From Firmicutes bacterium HGW-Firmicutes-15 (GTDB lineage Bacteria > Bacillota > Syntrophomonadia > Syntrophomonadales > Syntrophomonadaceae), in contig PHAA01000016.1 in NCBI GenBank assembly GCA_002840245.1, positions 1 through 64,000 of the forward strand: a DNA stretch of 64,000 bases. The letters are read 5' to 3'. A model generated the notes under the pieces. The model worked only from the letters and a program-made list of their open reading frames with translations. It did not search any database and was not told the origin of the DNA. Below, piece after piece: positions 25,753 to 34,583 of this stretch. The first letter of the stretch is position 1, and each line of letters opens with the position of its first letter. The position numbers were made by a program, and so were the translations under genes.

Positions 25753-27013
25753 TATTGTTTTTTATCTGTAGGCCAAGTTTTTGGAATGCTACTTGGAGCC
25801 CTGCCGCTAAAGACGGTCGTGTAACAACGCCGTTAAGATTAATTCCTAAATGTACCAGCGTCTGTGCAATTGCAGGCCTTACACCCGTTAGTATTGCTTG
25901 TCCCCCCAGAAGTTGTACAGCACTAATGGTGTCAATAAGGTGCTGCGCGGTTCTGGTATCAATTGCCGGCACCCCTGTGATATCCACAAGGGCTATTGGA
26001 GAATTTGTTTCTACAATTTTATTCAGCAAGCGTTCGGTAAACTGCTCAGCGCGCTGACTATCAAGAGTCCCTATTACTGGTGCTGCCAGCACGTTATCCC
26101 AAATCTGCACAACTGGTGTGGAAATTTCCATAATTTCTTGGGCCTGGCGAGTAATAATTTCTTGATTTCGTTTGCGTTTGGTTATATCATGAATAACCGC
26201 TTGGATCAACTTTTTACCACCATACTCAACTATTGTTGCCGTTGATTCGGCGGGAAATGTCCTGCCTGATTTGGTTAGAACCAATATATCATTTAAATAA
26301 GTTGACCCCTTTTCATATAATTCCGCCAAACCGCCTTCAATTCTTTCAGCCTCTTCTTGCGGATGAAGATCAATAAACCTCATGTTCAAAAGGTCTTCTT
26401 GCAAATATCCCAACAGAGATTCAGCTTTCCTGTTTACTTCTATTAAATCACCTTCAAATTCCGCCAGAACTATTGCATCACTAGAATAATCCATTAATGC
26501 ACGGTATTTAACCTCTGAATCATGGTGGGCCTGCTCAATACGTTTACGCTCACTTATATCCCTCAGGATTGCTTCAACCCCAAAGGGTTCTCCGTTTTTC
26601 ATAATGAGATGGCTGTTTAATTCCAGGGGAACCACTCTCCCATCCTTGGTCTTAACATCCAATTCATATACCGGTAATAATTCATTATTCATAAGCCTTT
26701 GCTTTATCTTTCGGGCTTCCTGAAGGGACTCTGGTGTTATAATCTCGGCAATATTCATACCCAAAAATTCCTTAAGGGTATATCCAGTAGTGGTTTCTGT
26801 TATCTTGTTGGCCCAGGTAAAATTACCTTTTAAGTCTTGGGCCCAGATGCCATCGCTGGCATTTTCAAAAAGGCCCCGAAATCTTTCTTCACTTTCCTTT
26901 AAAGATTCAAAAATAGCATTGGCTTCAGTCGCTGATTTTTTCATTTCACTGACTTGACGTCTTAGGTCCTCTAATTCCTCTAACAGTTCTTCTTTTGATT
27001 TTTCTGCTTGCAT
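25742..27013 (-). CDS. RsbR-like sensor with two PAS domains and STAS domain
   Basis: About 423 residues. An N-terminal coiled coil (1-45) is followed by two PAS domains (about 45-165 and 170-290) and a C-terminal STAS domain (about 300-415). The STAS part keeps both RsbT target threonines, in A-I-D-T-R-T-A-Q and L-T-G-V-R-P. In classical RsbR the sensor part is a globin-like domain; here PAS domains take that place and may sense redox state, light or a small ligand. The ATG at 27013 has GGAG eight bases upstream and is preferred to the GTG three codons earlier. First gene of the stressosome operon. Confidence 0.87.
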   Translation of the reverse strand: MQAEKSKEELLEELEDLRRQVSEMKKSATEANAIFESLKESEERFRGLFENASDGIWAQDLKGNFTWANKITETTTGYTLKEFLGMNIAEIITPESLQEARKIKQRLMNNELLPVYELDVKTKDGRVVPLELNSHLIMKNGEPFGVEAILRDISERKRIEQAHHDSEVKYRALMDYSSDAIVLAEFEGDLIEVNRKAESLLGYLQEDLLNMRFIDLHPQEEAERIEGGLAELYEKGSTYLNDILVLTKSGRTFPAESTATIVEYGGKKLIQAVIHDITKRKRNQEIITRQAQEIMEISTPVVQIWDNVLAAPVIGTLDSQRAEQFTERLLNKIVETNSPIALVDITGVPAIDTRTAQHLIDTISAVQLLGGQAILTGVRPAIAQTLVHLGINLNGVVTRPSLAAGLQVAFQKLGLQIKNNNEL

Positions 27014-27022
27014 TGAGCTCAC

Positions 27023-27347
27023 TCCATTTCGATATATTTGTTACCATCCGCATGTTACCCGCAATTCACAATTCCCATATTACTACTATTGCAAAAGCTA
27101 AATACTTTTGTGCAATGAATACCCAACAAAAAAACTAATTAGCATTTTGTTTTATTGTAGTCTATATTTCATAATTATTGGAATGTTTCCGATACATACA
27201 CCAATTATTTAAGTCGTCTTTCGACTTAGCCATTACAAAATACTCATATTCGAGTCTAAAGCACATAATTTTCCTGTATGGCTAATATACTTCTAAAAGA
27301 ACTAAACCCCAAGCTTATCTTTACCCATAACCCTGAGGAGGTATATT
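27023..27347. other. Divergent intergenic region, stressosome / deacetylases
   Basis: About 325 AT-rich bases between divergent operons. It must hold promoters in both directions, but no box pair stands out clearly. A short hairpin (AAGTCG TCTTT CGACTT) lies near 27212-27228. No gene is seen. Confidence 0.4.
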
Positions 27348-28109
27348 TTGATACTATTACTGAAGAAAAGAACGCTGGGATTCATGGGCACCGGTCTATT
27401 TCTGCTATGTTTATCCTTCGGCACCTTCGGCACCTTCAACGTCGCTTTACATCCCAATATGAATAAATGGAAACAAGAGAAGCTGGTCATTACGATGGTG
27501 AAAACCTCCCAAAAGGCGGTAGCTTTGACTTTTGATGACGGTCCCGATCCAGAAAAAACACCTGTATTTTTAGATAGTTTAGAGAAGTATAACGCCCATG
27601 CAACATTTTTTGTAATAGGCAATCGGGCTGAAAAACAGCCTCAGATACTCCAAGATATGGCAAAAAGGGGTCATGAAATTGCCAACCATAGCTATAGCCA
27701 TAGCTATTCACGATTTAGCAGCAATCAAACAGCGATCTTTAAGGAAGAAATCGATACCGCTGCTGCCTTAATTGAAAAAATCACTTCGCAAAAACCTGTA
27801 CTTTTCCGCCCACCTGGAGGATATCTGTCAGATAATCTTGTAAATCTAATCAAGGATGAACAATTAACAGTTGCCTACTGGACCTGGCAGCAGGATAGTA
27901 AAGATTGGAAAGTCGGTACCAGCGGAACTACAATTGCAAATCATATTATAAATAATATTAAGCCGGGACAGATCATACTTCTTCATGATGGGGCCAGCAA
28001 TGGCCTAGAAACAGCTAAGGCAGTAGATATTTTGCTGGATAAACTAACCAAGGAGGGTTATCAATTCGTTACTATGAGCGAATTAATAAAATTAGAAAAT
28101 AAGGAATAA
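27348..28109 (+). CDS. Membrane-anchored polysaccharide deacetylase (NodB family)
   Basis: A 253-residue protein with an N-terminal hydrophobic segment (about 9-30), a signal or anchor. The NodB catalytic domain shows A-L-T-F-D-D-G-P (catalytic base and metal aspartates), H-E-I-A-N-H-S-Y-S-H (the two metal histidines), F-R-P-P-G-G and L-L-H-D-G. It removes acetyl groups from cell wall glycans, probably peptidoglycan or a spore polymer. TTG start with GGAGG six bases upstream. The pdaB-like gene follows 58 bases later, suggesting a two-gene operon. Confidence 0.88.
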   Translation: MILLLKKRTLGFMGTGLFLLCLSFGTFGTFNVALHPNMNKWKQEKLVITMVKTSQKAVALTFDDGPDPEKTPVFLDSLEKYNAHATFFVIGNRAEKQPQILQDMAKRGHEIANHSYSHSYSRFSSNQTAIFKEEIDTAAALIEKITSQKPVLFRPPGGYLSDNLVNLIKDEQLTVAYWTWQQDSKDWKVGTSGTTIANHIINNIKPGQIILLHDGASNGLETAKAVDILLDKLTKEGYQFVTMSELIKLENKE

Positions 28110-28167
28110 AGCCGGTTTTCAGGAAATAAAAATATAAAAACATAGGATAGGGAGGTAGGATTAAAAA

Positions 28168-28893
28168 ATGCCTAGAATATTTGGATTTTATGAGCTTAAA
28201 GCCAGAACCAAGATCGTCCTTATAGCACTATTAGCAACTATACTTTTGACCAGCAGCGTAGTATATGTCCAGGCCTATCACAAATTAAAACCGGTCTATG
28301 AAGTTAAAACAGACAAAAAGGTAGTTGCCCTTACCTTTGATATTAGCTGGGGCAATAATACCCCTATGCCAGTTATAGATATCTTAAAGAAAAATGACAT
28401 AAAATCCACTTTCTTTCTATCCGGTCCCTGGGTAAAACAATACCCGGAGGTTCCTAAACGAATAAAGGAAGACGGCCATGAAGTCGCGAGTCATGGATAC
28501 CGCCACATTAATTTAAGCAACTTAAGCAAAAATGAAATAAAAGAAGAGATAATGAAGGCACATAATAATATTAAGGAAGTTACTGAAGTTGATGCTAATC
28601 TAATTAGAACCCCCAATGGAGATTTTAATGACCAAGTAATCGAAGCTGCCCATGAGTGTAACTATGAAGTGATACAGTGGTCAACCGATTCTCTGGATTG
28701 GATGAATCCAGGTGTAAACAGTATAGTCGATAGAGTAAGCAAAAAGGTTCATCCGGGAGATGTCATCCTGATGCATGCCAGTGACACTTGCAAACAAACT
28801 ATCGAAGCACTGCCGATTGTTATTAAAAATCTTAAGGATCAAGGATACGAATTTGTAACCGTTTCTGAGCTACTCAAACTAAATGCACAATAG
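28168..28893 (+). CDS. pdaB: PdaB-like sporulation polysaccharide deacetylase
   Basis: A 241-residue NodB-family protein with an N-terminal membrane segment (about 16-37). The motif A-L-T-F-D-I-S-W-G, in place of the usual T-F-D-D-G-P, is the signature of the PdaB group, which in Bacillus is needed for keeping spore cortex. H-E-V-A-S-H-G-Y-R-H supplies the metal histidines, and R-T-P-N-G and L-M-H-A-S match the remaining motifs. The second aspartate of the usual T-F-D-D pair is replaced by isoleucine, as in other PdaB proteins. A GGGAGG site precedes the ATG. Confidence 0.85.
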   Translation: MPRIFGFYELKARTKIVLIALLATILLTSSVVYVQAYHKLKPVYEVKTDKKVVALTFDISWGNNTPMPVIDILKKNDIKSTFFLSGPWVKQYPEVPKRIKEDGHEVASHGYRHINLSNLSKNEIKEEIMKAHNNIKEVTEVDANLIRTPNGDFNDQVIEAAHECNYEVIQWSTDSLDWMNPGVNSIVDRVSKKVHPGDVILMHASDTCKQTIEALPIVIKNLKDQGYEFVTVSELLKLNAQ

Positions 28894-29068
28894 ATAAAAT
28901 ATCACACCCTAAATTAGGAATAAAAATATAATATTAGTCTGGTTTTTCTTTTATGTCTAATGTTAGCTGATTGGACTAAATCTAGGATTAAAATCTATAA
29001 CTGGGATAATTGGCAAAAAGGTTTAATGATAAAAATTTAGGATTGGTAATTTAATAAAAACATTTTTT

Positions 29069-29088
29069 AGACCTCCGTATAGAGGTCT
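29069..29088 (+). terminator. Terminator after pdaB
   Basis: AGACCTC / GAGGTCT arms with a 6-base loop followed by TTTTTG on the plus strand, about 175 bases after the pdaB stop. Confidence 0.75.
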
Positions 29089-29244
29089 TTTTGTTTAGCT
29101 CTGCTAGGGTATACCGTTTTCTTACGTTTCCGCATAGATTAACTCAGCAGTAAGAACTATAGTTGAGGCCCTGATTACAGCCTAACTTTCATATTTTCGA
29201 CTGTGCCTTTGTAGTTGAAATTAACGAAGACTTTGCTGCGAATC

Positions 29245-29273
29245 TTGACCAATTTAGCTACATACACTATAAT
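29245..29273 (+). promoter_or_regulatory. Sigma-A promoter of the ileS leader
   Basis: TTGACC (29245-29250) and TATAAT (29268-29273) with an ideal 17-base spacer, 14 bases ahead of the T-box stem I. It is one of the best matches to the consensus in the window. Confidence 0.85.
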
Positions 29274-29286
29274 GTGAACCTATATA

Positions 29287-29540
29287 AAGACGATGATGGA
29301 GAGAGTAAGCCTTTTCGAACCTTACAGCGAGTTAGGGATAGTGTGAGCCTAATAAGTATTAGAAAAATGCTGAAAATCACTCCTGAGTTGCATGCCCAAA
29401 GTATTAAGTGCCTTCCTGGGTACTTTGCGAGTAAGTTATGACGGCTTTCCACCGTTAAAGGGAACGCATATGTTGGTATGTCGTAATAGGTGGTATGATA
29501 AAAGGTAAAGCTTTCGTTCCTTTTGCGGAACGAAAGCTTT
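29287..29540 (+). ncRNA. T-box leader of ileS, tRNA-Ile specific
   Basis: Stem I begins near 29287, and AGCGAGTTAGGGATAGTGTGAGCC (29327-29350, AGCGAG then GGGATAGTG) is the conserved distal part. The specifier reads ATC (Ile) at 29376-29378, followed by ACTCCTGAG. The core is degenerate (AGGTGGTATGATAA at 29488-29501) compared with GGGTGGTACC. A strong terminator hairpin (29507-29540) with a T run closes the leader. Uncharged tRNA-Ile should allow read-through into ileS. Confidence 0.88.
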
Positions 29541-29591
29541 TTTGTACTTTACGCCTCCAACAAAAATTAAAACTTGGGAGGTGGTCAGGCT

Positions 29592-29708
29592 ATGTGCTTA
29601 GCCAATGCAATTGAAGATATTTCCGACATTAGGGAAAACTATATAATGAAAGGAAATATCAAATATGTCAAACGCAATAAAACCTGTAACTACTACGGAG
29701 AAGCCTGA
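29592..29708 (+). CDS. Upstream ORF overlapping the ileS start
   Basis: A 38-codon frame with ATG at 29592, ten bases after GGGAGG, a stronger ribosome site than that of ileS itself. It ends at a TGA at 29706-29708, 44 bases inside ileS and in a different frame. The peptide (M-C-L-A-N-A-I-E-D-I-S-D) is not recognised. It could deliver ribosomes to the ileS start by coupling, or be a translated remnant. Confidence 0.4.
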   Translation: MCLANAIEDISDIRENYIMKGNIKYVKRNKTCNYYGEA

Positions 29709-32700
29709 CTTCATAAAGATGGAGCACAATATCCTGAACTTATGGCAGGAAGAAAACTGCTTTGCCAAGCTGGTTGAAAAGAATCAGCAGCATCCGCCAT
29801 TTCGATTTCTCGATGGTCCTATTACTGCCAATAATCCAATGGGTGTTCATCACGCCTGGGGTCGAAGCATTAAGGATATCATTTTGCGCTATAAGGCCAT
29901 GAACGGTCATTCCTGCCACTATCGTAACGGCTTTGATACCCAGGGCTTGTGGGTAGAAGTTGAAGTGGAAAAGGAACTGGGATTTAAAGATAAAAAGGAT
30001 ATTGAAAACTATGGCATGGCGGCGTTTACAAATAAGTGCGTGGAAAGAATAACCCGCTTTTCAGAAATAATTACGGAACAATCGAAACGACTGGGTCAAT
30101 GGATGGATTGGGATCATTCCTATTTTACCCACACCGATGAAAACATCGAGGGTATTTGGTATTTTCTGAAAACCTGCGACGATAACGGGTGGATCGTAAG
30201 ATCACACCGACCTATGCCTTGGTGTCCTCGCTGTGGAACCTCTTTGTCCCAGCATGAAATGTCTGGTTCGCACGAAGAAATAACCCATACCGCAGTATTT
30301 GCAAAGCTTCCGGTCATAGACCAGGGATTCGAAATACTGGTTTGGACCACAACCCCCTGGACACTTTCGGCCAATGTAGCCCTGGCAGTAAATCCTGAAA
30401 TTGATTATGTGATCATCAACTATGAGGACGGGAAAAAGCCCCTGCTTCTTGCTAAAACAGCCTTAAAGCATATAGACGGGAGAAAGGAAATCCTGCAAAC
30501 CCTTAAAGGAAGCGAACTGATTGGACTTCAGTATGAAACCTTCTTCCCATTTCTGCCTGTTCAGCAAGAGTTGCTGCATAAGATCGTGGCCTGGGAGGAG
30601 GTTGCCGCAGATGAGGGCAGCGGTGTCGTTCACATTGCCCCCGGTTGCGGTGCCGAGGATTACGATTTAGGTAAAAGCCTGGGCTTAGCAGAAATATGTC
30701 CAATCGATGAGAATGGCATCTTTTTACAGGAATATGACTTCTTAAGTGGAAAAGTAGCCGGTGAAGCTGCTGCAACTGTTTTTGACCGGCTTGAGAGACA
30801 GGGCAAGCTTTTTAAAACTCATCCATATACCCACAGCTATCCGGTTTGTTGGCGCTGTAAGACGGAGGTGCTTTTCAGACTGGTTCGTGAGTGGTACATC
30901 CAAACTGAAGCGATAAAGCCAAAGCTTATCGAGGCTGCCAGCCAGGTTCGGTGGGAGCCTGAATATATTGGCAAACAAATGACTGATTGGCTTAACAATA
31001 TGGGTGATTGGAATATTTCCCGCAAACGGTTCTATGGTTTGCCTTTGCCTTTCTATCCTTGCGAAAGCTGTGGGAAGGTTACGGTTGTAGGCTCTAAGGA
31101 TGAACTACGTCAGCTTGGGGGTGAGGAGGTAGATAAACTGCCTGAACTCCACCGTCCCTGGATTGACGAGATACAGATTACGTGTCCTCAATGTGGAAAA
31201 AAGGTCTGCAGAGTCACGGAAGTGGGAGACGTTTGGCTGGATGCAGGCATTGTTCCTTTTTCAACCCTGGGTTATTTTACAGATCGTGCACAGTGGGAGA
31301 AAAGCTTCCCGGTTGAGTGGGTTACGGAAATGCGTGAACAAGTACGACTGTGGTTTTATTCGTTATTGTTCATGAGTGTTACCTTAACTGGGAAAGCGCC
31401 TTATGAGCGAGTCCTGGCCTACAACAGTGTTGTTGCCGAGGACGGTACCAAGTTTTCCAAAACCGGCTACATGATCAAATTTGATGATGCGGCTGAAACC
31501 GTGGGTGCAGACCCCATACGCTATCTCTTTGCCGGGGCTAATACATCCAGTGATGTGCGTTTTGGTTTTAACCTTGGTGATGAAGCACGGCGCAGGTTAC
31601 TATCACTTTGGAATATATATACCTTTTTTATGACCTATGCTGAGATTGTAAAACCAGTGATTGACCCAGCAGGAGCTCACGAGAGTTCAAATATAACGGA
31701 TCGGTGGCTGGACAGCAGAATCAAAACATTTGTCAAGGCTGCTACCCTCAGTTATAACAATTATGATACGGTTACGGTAGTTAAAGCATTTGAAGCCTGT
31801 ACTGACGATGTGTCCAACTGGTATATAAGGGTGAACCGACGTCGATTCTGGAATGGTGATCAACTTGCCTATGCATACTTGTATCGAGCCTTAAAAACCA
31901 TCCAGCAAGTGATGGCACCTATTATTCCGTTTATGACGGAGCATATATGGCAGAACATGGTGCGAAAATATGAACTCAACACGGTTATCTCGGTTCATTT
32001 AAGTGATTTCCCCAAAGCTGAAGATAGTGATGCTACTATCCTTGATGATACCAGTCTGGTACGTAAAGTTATCGCCATGGCATTAAAATTACGTAACGAG
32101 AAGCAGTTGAAGGTCAAGCAACCATTATCGGTTCTCTATGTCGTTGCCGAACAGCAGCTTGCGTCAGCGCTCAACGCAATGAAAAACATCGTTTTGGACG
32201 AGTTGAATATGAAAAGCATCGTCTATCTCGATGATCGGGCTGAGCTTGAAAGCAAACGCCTGCGGATTAATTTTCAAACCGCCGGAGCATTATTAAAAGG
32301 TGATTTGCCGATGGTAAAAAATCTGCTTGATAATTTAACAGATGACGAGATGCAATCGCTTATGATGGACTATCAAGCCGAGGGAAGAGTGATGCTAACA
32401 GGCTACGCGCTTTCTTTAGATTCATCTTGCTTTACAGTAGAGGCAAGCGCCAAACCTAATCTTGCCATCACCACTGATGGTCAAATGGTCATCGCCATAG
32501 ACACTCGATTGACACCTGAATTGATTCGAGAAGGTGCTTATCGCGATCTTTTGCGGATGTGCCAAGTGTTTAGGAAAGAATCGGATTTTCGTATTGAACA
32601 AACGATTAAGCTTGCTTTATATAGCGAAGATAGCTTTATGCAGTCAGTTATATGTGAATTTAGTGAGAGTCTATGTTTCGAGACACTGGCGGACAGCTTA

Positions 32701-32778
32701 TCAACCTCAAAACAAAACTATAGATATTTAAAAGAAGTGAATATTAACTGCTACAAGGTTACAATTGAAATGGAATAG
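29665..32778 (+). CDS. ileS: Isoleucyl-tRNA synthetase, eukaryote-like type
   Basis: A 1037-residue class I synthetase. The HIGH motif appears as H-H-A-W at 62-65 and KMSKS as K-F-S-K-T at about 596. Zinc-type cysteine pairs lie near 190 (C-P-R-C), 394 (C-W-R-C), 467 (C-E-S-C) and 508 (C-P-Q-C). The motif set around HHAW and the length match the eukaryote-like IleS2 clade rather than standard bacterial IleS1; in other bacteria that clade is linked with mupirocin tolerance, which is an inference here. The start ATG has GAAAGGAA upstream. Expression is controlled by the T-box leader. Confidence 0.93.
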   Translation: MSNAIKPVTTTEKPDFIKMEHNILNLWQEENCFAKLVEKNQQHPPFRFLDGPITANNPMGVHHAWGRSIKDIILRYKAMNGHSCHYRNGFDTQGLWVEVEVEKELGFKDKKDIENYGMAAFTNKCVERITRFSEIITEQSKRLGQWMDWDHSYFTHTDENIEGIWYFLKTCDDNGWIVRSHRPMPWCPRCGTSLSQHEMSGSHEEITHTAVFAKLPVIDQGFEILVWTTTPWTLSANVALAVNPEIDYVIINYEDGKKPLLLAKTALKHIDGRKEILQTLKGSELIGLQYETFFPFLPVQQELLHKIVAWEEVAADEGSGVVHIAPGCGAEDYDLGKSLGLAEICPIDENGIFLQEYDFLSGKVAGEAAATVFDRLERQGKLFKTHPYTHSYPVCWRCKTEVLFRLVREWYIQTEAIKPKLIEAASQVRWEPEYIGKQMTDWLNNMGDWNISRKRFYGLPLPFYPCESCGKVTVVGSKDELRQLGGEEVDKLPELHRPWIDEIQITCPQCGKKVCRVTEVGDVWLDAGIVPFSTLGYFTDRAQWEKSFPVEWVTEMREQVRLWFYSLLFMSVTLTGKAPYERVLAYNSVVAEDGTKFSKTGYMIKFDDAAETVGADPIRYLFAGANTSSDVRFGFNLGDEARRRLLSLWNIYTFFMTYAEIVKPVIDPAGAHESSNITDRWLDSRIKTFVKAATLSYNNYDTVTVVKAFEACTDDVSNWYIRVNRRRFWNGDQLAYAYLYRALKTIQQVMAPIIPFMTEHIWQNMVRKYELNTVISVHLSDFPKAEDSDATILDDTSLVRKVIAMALKLRNEKQLKVKQPLSVLYVVAEQQLASALNAMKNIVLDELNMKSIVYLDDRAELESKRLRINFQTAGALLKGDLPMVKNLLDNLTDDEMQSLMMDYQAEGRVMLTGYALSLDSSCFTVEASAKPNLAITTDGQMVIAIDTRLTPELIREGAYRDLLRMCQVFRKESDFRIEQTIKLALYSEDSFMQSVICEFSESLCFETLADSLSTSKQNYRYLKEVNINCYKVTIEME

Positions 32779-32828
32779 CGATGTTAGCTGAATTGGAAGA
32801 GGCGCAACAGAATAGGCAAAAAAAAAGT

Positions 32829-32861
32829 GGAGCCATTTAAGTTCTCACCTTAAATGGCTCC
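32829..32861. terminator. Bidirectional terminator between ileS and the 26-aa ORF
   Basis: GGAGCCATTTA / TAAATGGCTCC, an 11-bp perfect stem with an 11-base loop, preceded by a run of nine A on the plus strand (T run for the minus strand). It serves the minus-strand small gene best and may also end ileS transcription. Confidence 0.75.
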
Positions 32862-32864
32862 GGC

Positions 32865-32945
32865 TTATTGTTGGTCTGTTTCATCATCATCAATGTGTTC
32901 TAGACCAATGTCTCTAAGAATTTCATCAATTAATTTCTTATCCAT
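32865..32945 (-). CDS. 26-residue acidic peptide with strong ribosome site
   Basis: A perfect AAAGGAGGG lies 8 bases ahead of an ATG at 32945, opening a 26-codon frame with an amphipathic, acidic sequence (M-D-K-K-L-I-D-E-I-L-R-D-I-G, then a D-D-D-E stretch). A strong terminator follows at once. Start signal, stop and terminator all fit, so it is probably a real small gene, perhaps co-transcribed with the metallo-hydrolase upstream. I do not recognise the peptide. Confidence 0.55.
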   Translation of the reverse strand: MDKKLIDEILRDIGLEHIDDDETDQQ

Positions 32946-33050
32946 TCTTTATCCCTCCTTTCCTTCCCTTCTTATTTTACCCTAAACCCATTCTATTCCC
33001 ATTACCTTAAATTTAGAATAATAAAATGATAATTTTCTGTTAAGATCAAG

Positions 33051-33974
33051 TTAATTCTTAATATATTTATCATCGGGAGTTTTTGCAACTTGGCCTAGTT
33101 TTTCCAAGCGTTGCAGGTGCTTTAAAATCATCATCTTATGCCAAAATAATACATGTTGGTTCCTTTGCTCCCATTCGTTGATGAAATCTTGGGCAGCAAT
33201 ATCGTCAATACTCCTAGGTGCCGTAAGATAATTCAGTATCTTCTCTTCTCTTTGCAGAGCAATATCAAGATATGCTAGAAACAAATCCTCTACCCCAGAG
33301 TCAAAAACCTTTCTATGTGAGCTTACTAATATTTGCGGTTTAAGAGCTATTAATTTGTAAATGGAATGTATGATATCGTCCAAATCGCAAAATTCATTTC
33401 CATACCAGGGACCGCGTGGGGAAACATCCAAGTCAGCTGAAAAAAGAATACTCTCCTGGGGAAAGAAAAAGGCATAATGCCCCGGAGAATGTCCCGGTGT
33501 ATGCACGGCAGAAAAAGATGTTTGCCCCAGGTTAAAAACATCGCCATCTTTAAATACACCGGCCAGTTCAATGGCCTGAAACCCCAGTTGTGAAGGCACG
33601 TCATCTGGTAATTCCAAAAGCCTTTCCCAATTTTCATTTTTTTGTCCACCCATTAATTCCTGCCAGCGTTCATAACCCGTCGATTTTTTATATAGAGCCT
33701 CATCCTGGAAGGCCCACGCCTCTTCTCTACCTGCCATTTTCCTGGCATTGTTGAAGAAGCTAACCCCATTAATATGGTCGAAGTGGTGATGGGTGAGCAA
33801 AAGCAGTTCAATTTTTTCAACCGGGGTCGACGCATAGGCACGTCCACCCGAACCCGCATCAATCATGGCCTTCACTTCGTCGTCTATGAATAATGAGTTG
33901 CTATATGGAAAAACGGCTTTGGCCTCCGGCCTTACCACCTTAATGTGTTTCGTCAATTCTATTATCATCCACAT
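33051..33974 (-). CDS. Metallo-beta-lactamase-fold hydrolase
   Basis: About 307 residues. The T-H-H-H-F-D-H-I-N-G motif supplies the zinc ligands of the MBL fold, followed by H-T-P-G-H-S-P-G-H and S-A-D-L-D and a late S-S-H-R. The C-terminal 70 residues are helical with a winged-helix-like look (D-I-A-A-Q-D-F, then L-Q-R-L-E-K-L-G-Q-V), a common appendage of glyoxalase II-like hydrolases. It likely cleaves a thioester or related bond in the cytoplasm; the substrate is unknown. Start chosen at the ATG after AGGGGA (33974), with another ATG two codons on. Confidence 0.8.
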   Translation of the reverse strand: MWMIIELTKHIKVVRPEAKAVFPYSNSLFIDDEVKAMIDAGSGGRAYASTPVEKIELLLLTHHHFDHINGVSFFNNARKMAGREEAWAFQDEALYKKSTGYERWQELMGGQKNENWERLLELPDDVPSQLGFQAIELAGVFKDGDVFNLGQTSFSAVHTPGHSPGHYAFFFPQESILFSADLDVSPRGPWYGNEFCDLDDIIHSIYKLIALKPQILVSSHRKVFDSGVEDLFLAYLDIALQREEKILNYLTAPRSIDDIAAQDFINEWEQRNQHVLFWHKMMILKHLQRLEKLGQVAKTPDDKYIKN

Positions 33975-34045
33975 TCCCCTATCCATCAGGAAAAGCATTT
34001 TAGCAATAAAGTCCGGGCGTAAACCCGGACTCTATCTATTAAACA

Positions 34046-34441
34046 TTAATCCAATTTATCAATCATTTCCAGTACCATATCAAAAAAGTAGTGCATATCT
34101 TCCTTATCATTTACTCCTGCTTTAAAACCTATCTCCGGAAATCTTCCCATTCCATTTATCTTGACGTTAACCAAATACATGGCTTGATCCATTTCTTCTT
34201 CCATACTCTCCAGGTCCATTTCGTCCCATTCATCTTCCTGAGATTCATCATCAGTCAACTTTGAACCATTGGGGCCTGGAATCTCATCGCTGTTTTCTAC
34301 AATCTGAGACACTATCCACATTACCTCGGTTAAGTTCATACCAAGTTCTTCGCTCAAATGCAATATTTCATTGGCAACCGGTGTAATTTTTAATAAGTCT
34401 GAAAGATTAACCGGATCTCCTTTCCCCCATCTATTTTTCAT
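34046..34441 (-). CDS. Acidic hypothetical protein
   Basis: A 131-residue, strongly acidic soluble protein. An E/D-rich middle (D-D-E-S-Q-E-D-E-W-D-E-M-D) separates a helical N-terminal half from a short C-terminal domain. GGAGGTGATGTT precedes the ATG at 34441, which is preferred to a start nine codons upstream. No family is recognised. It is transcribed in the same direction as the metallo-hydrolase, 70 bases upstream of it, so the two may be co-expressed. Confidence 0.6.
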   Translation of the reverse strand: MKNRWGKGDPVNLSDLLKITPVANEILHLSEELGMNLTEVMWIVSQIVENSDEIPGPNGSKLTDDESQEDEWDEMDLESMEEEMDQAMYLVNVKINGMGRFPEIGFKAGVNDKEDMHYFFDMVLEMIDKLD

Positions 34442-34583
34442 AACATCACCTCCGCATCTTTTTGCCATAGGGCCCTAGTCTTGAGGTCACTGTTTAATGC
34501 CCACAATTCATTGTACTTCATCTAGATAAATTATATGTGAAGACGCCATGAAAAAACAGTCTATTTTACTTGCGGCCAAGCAT

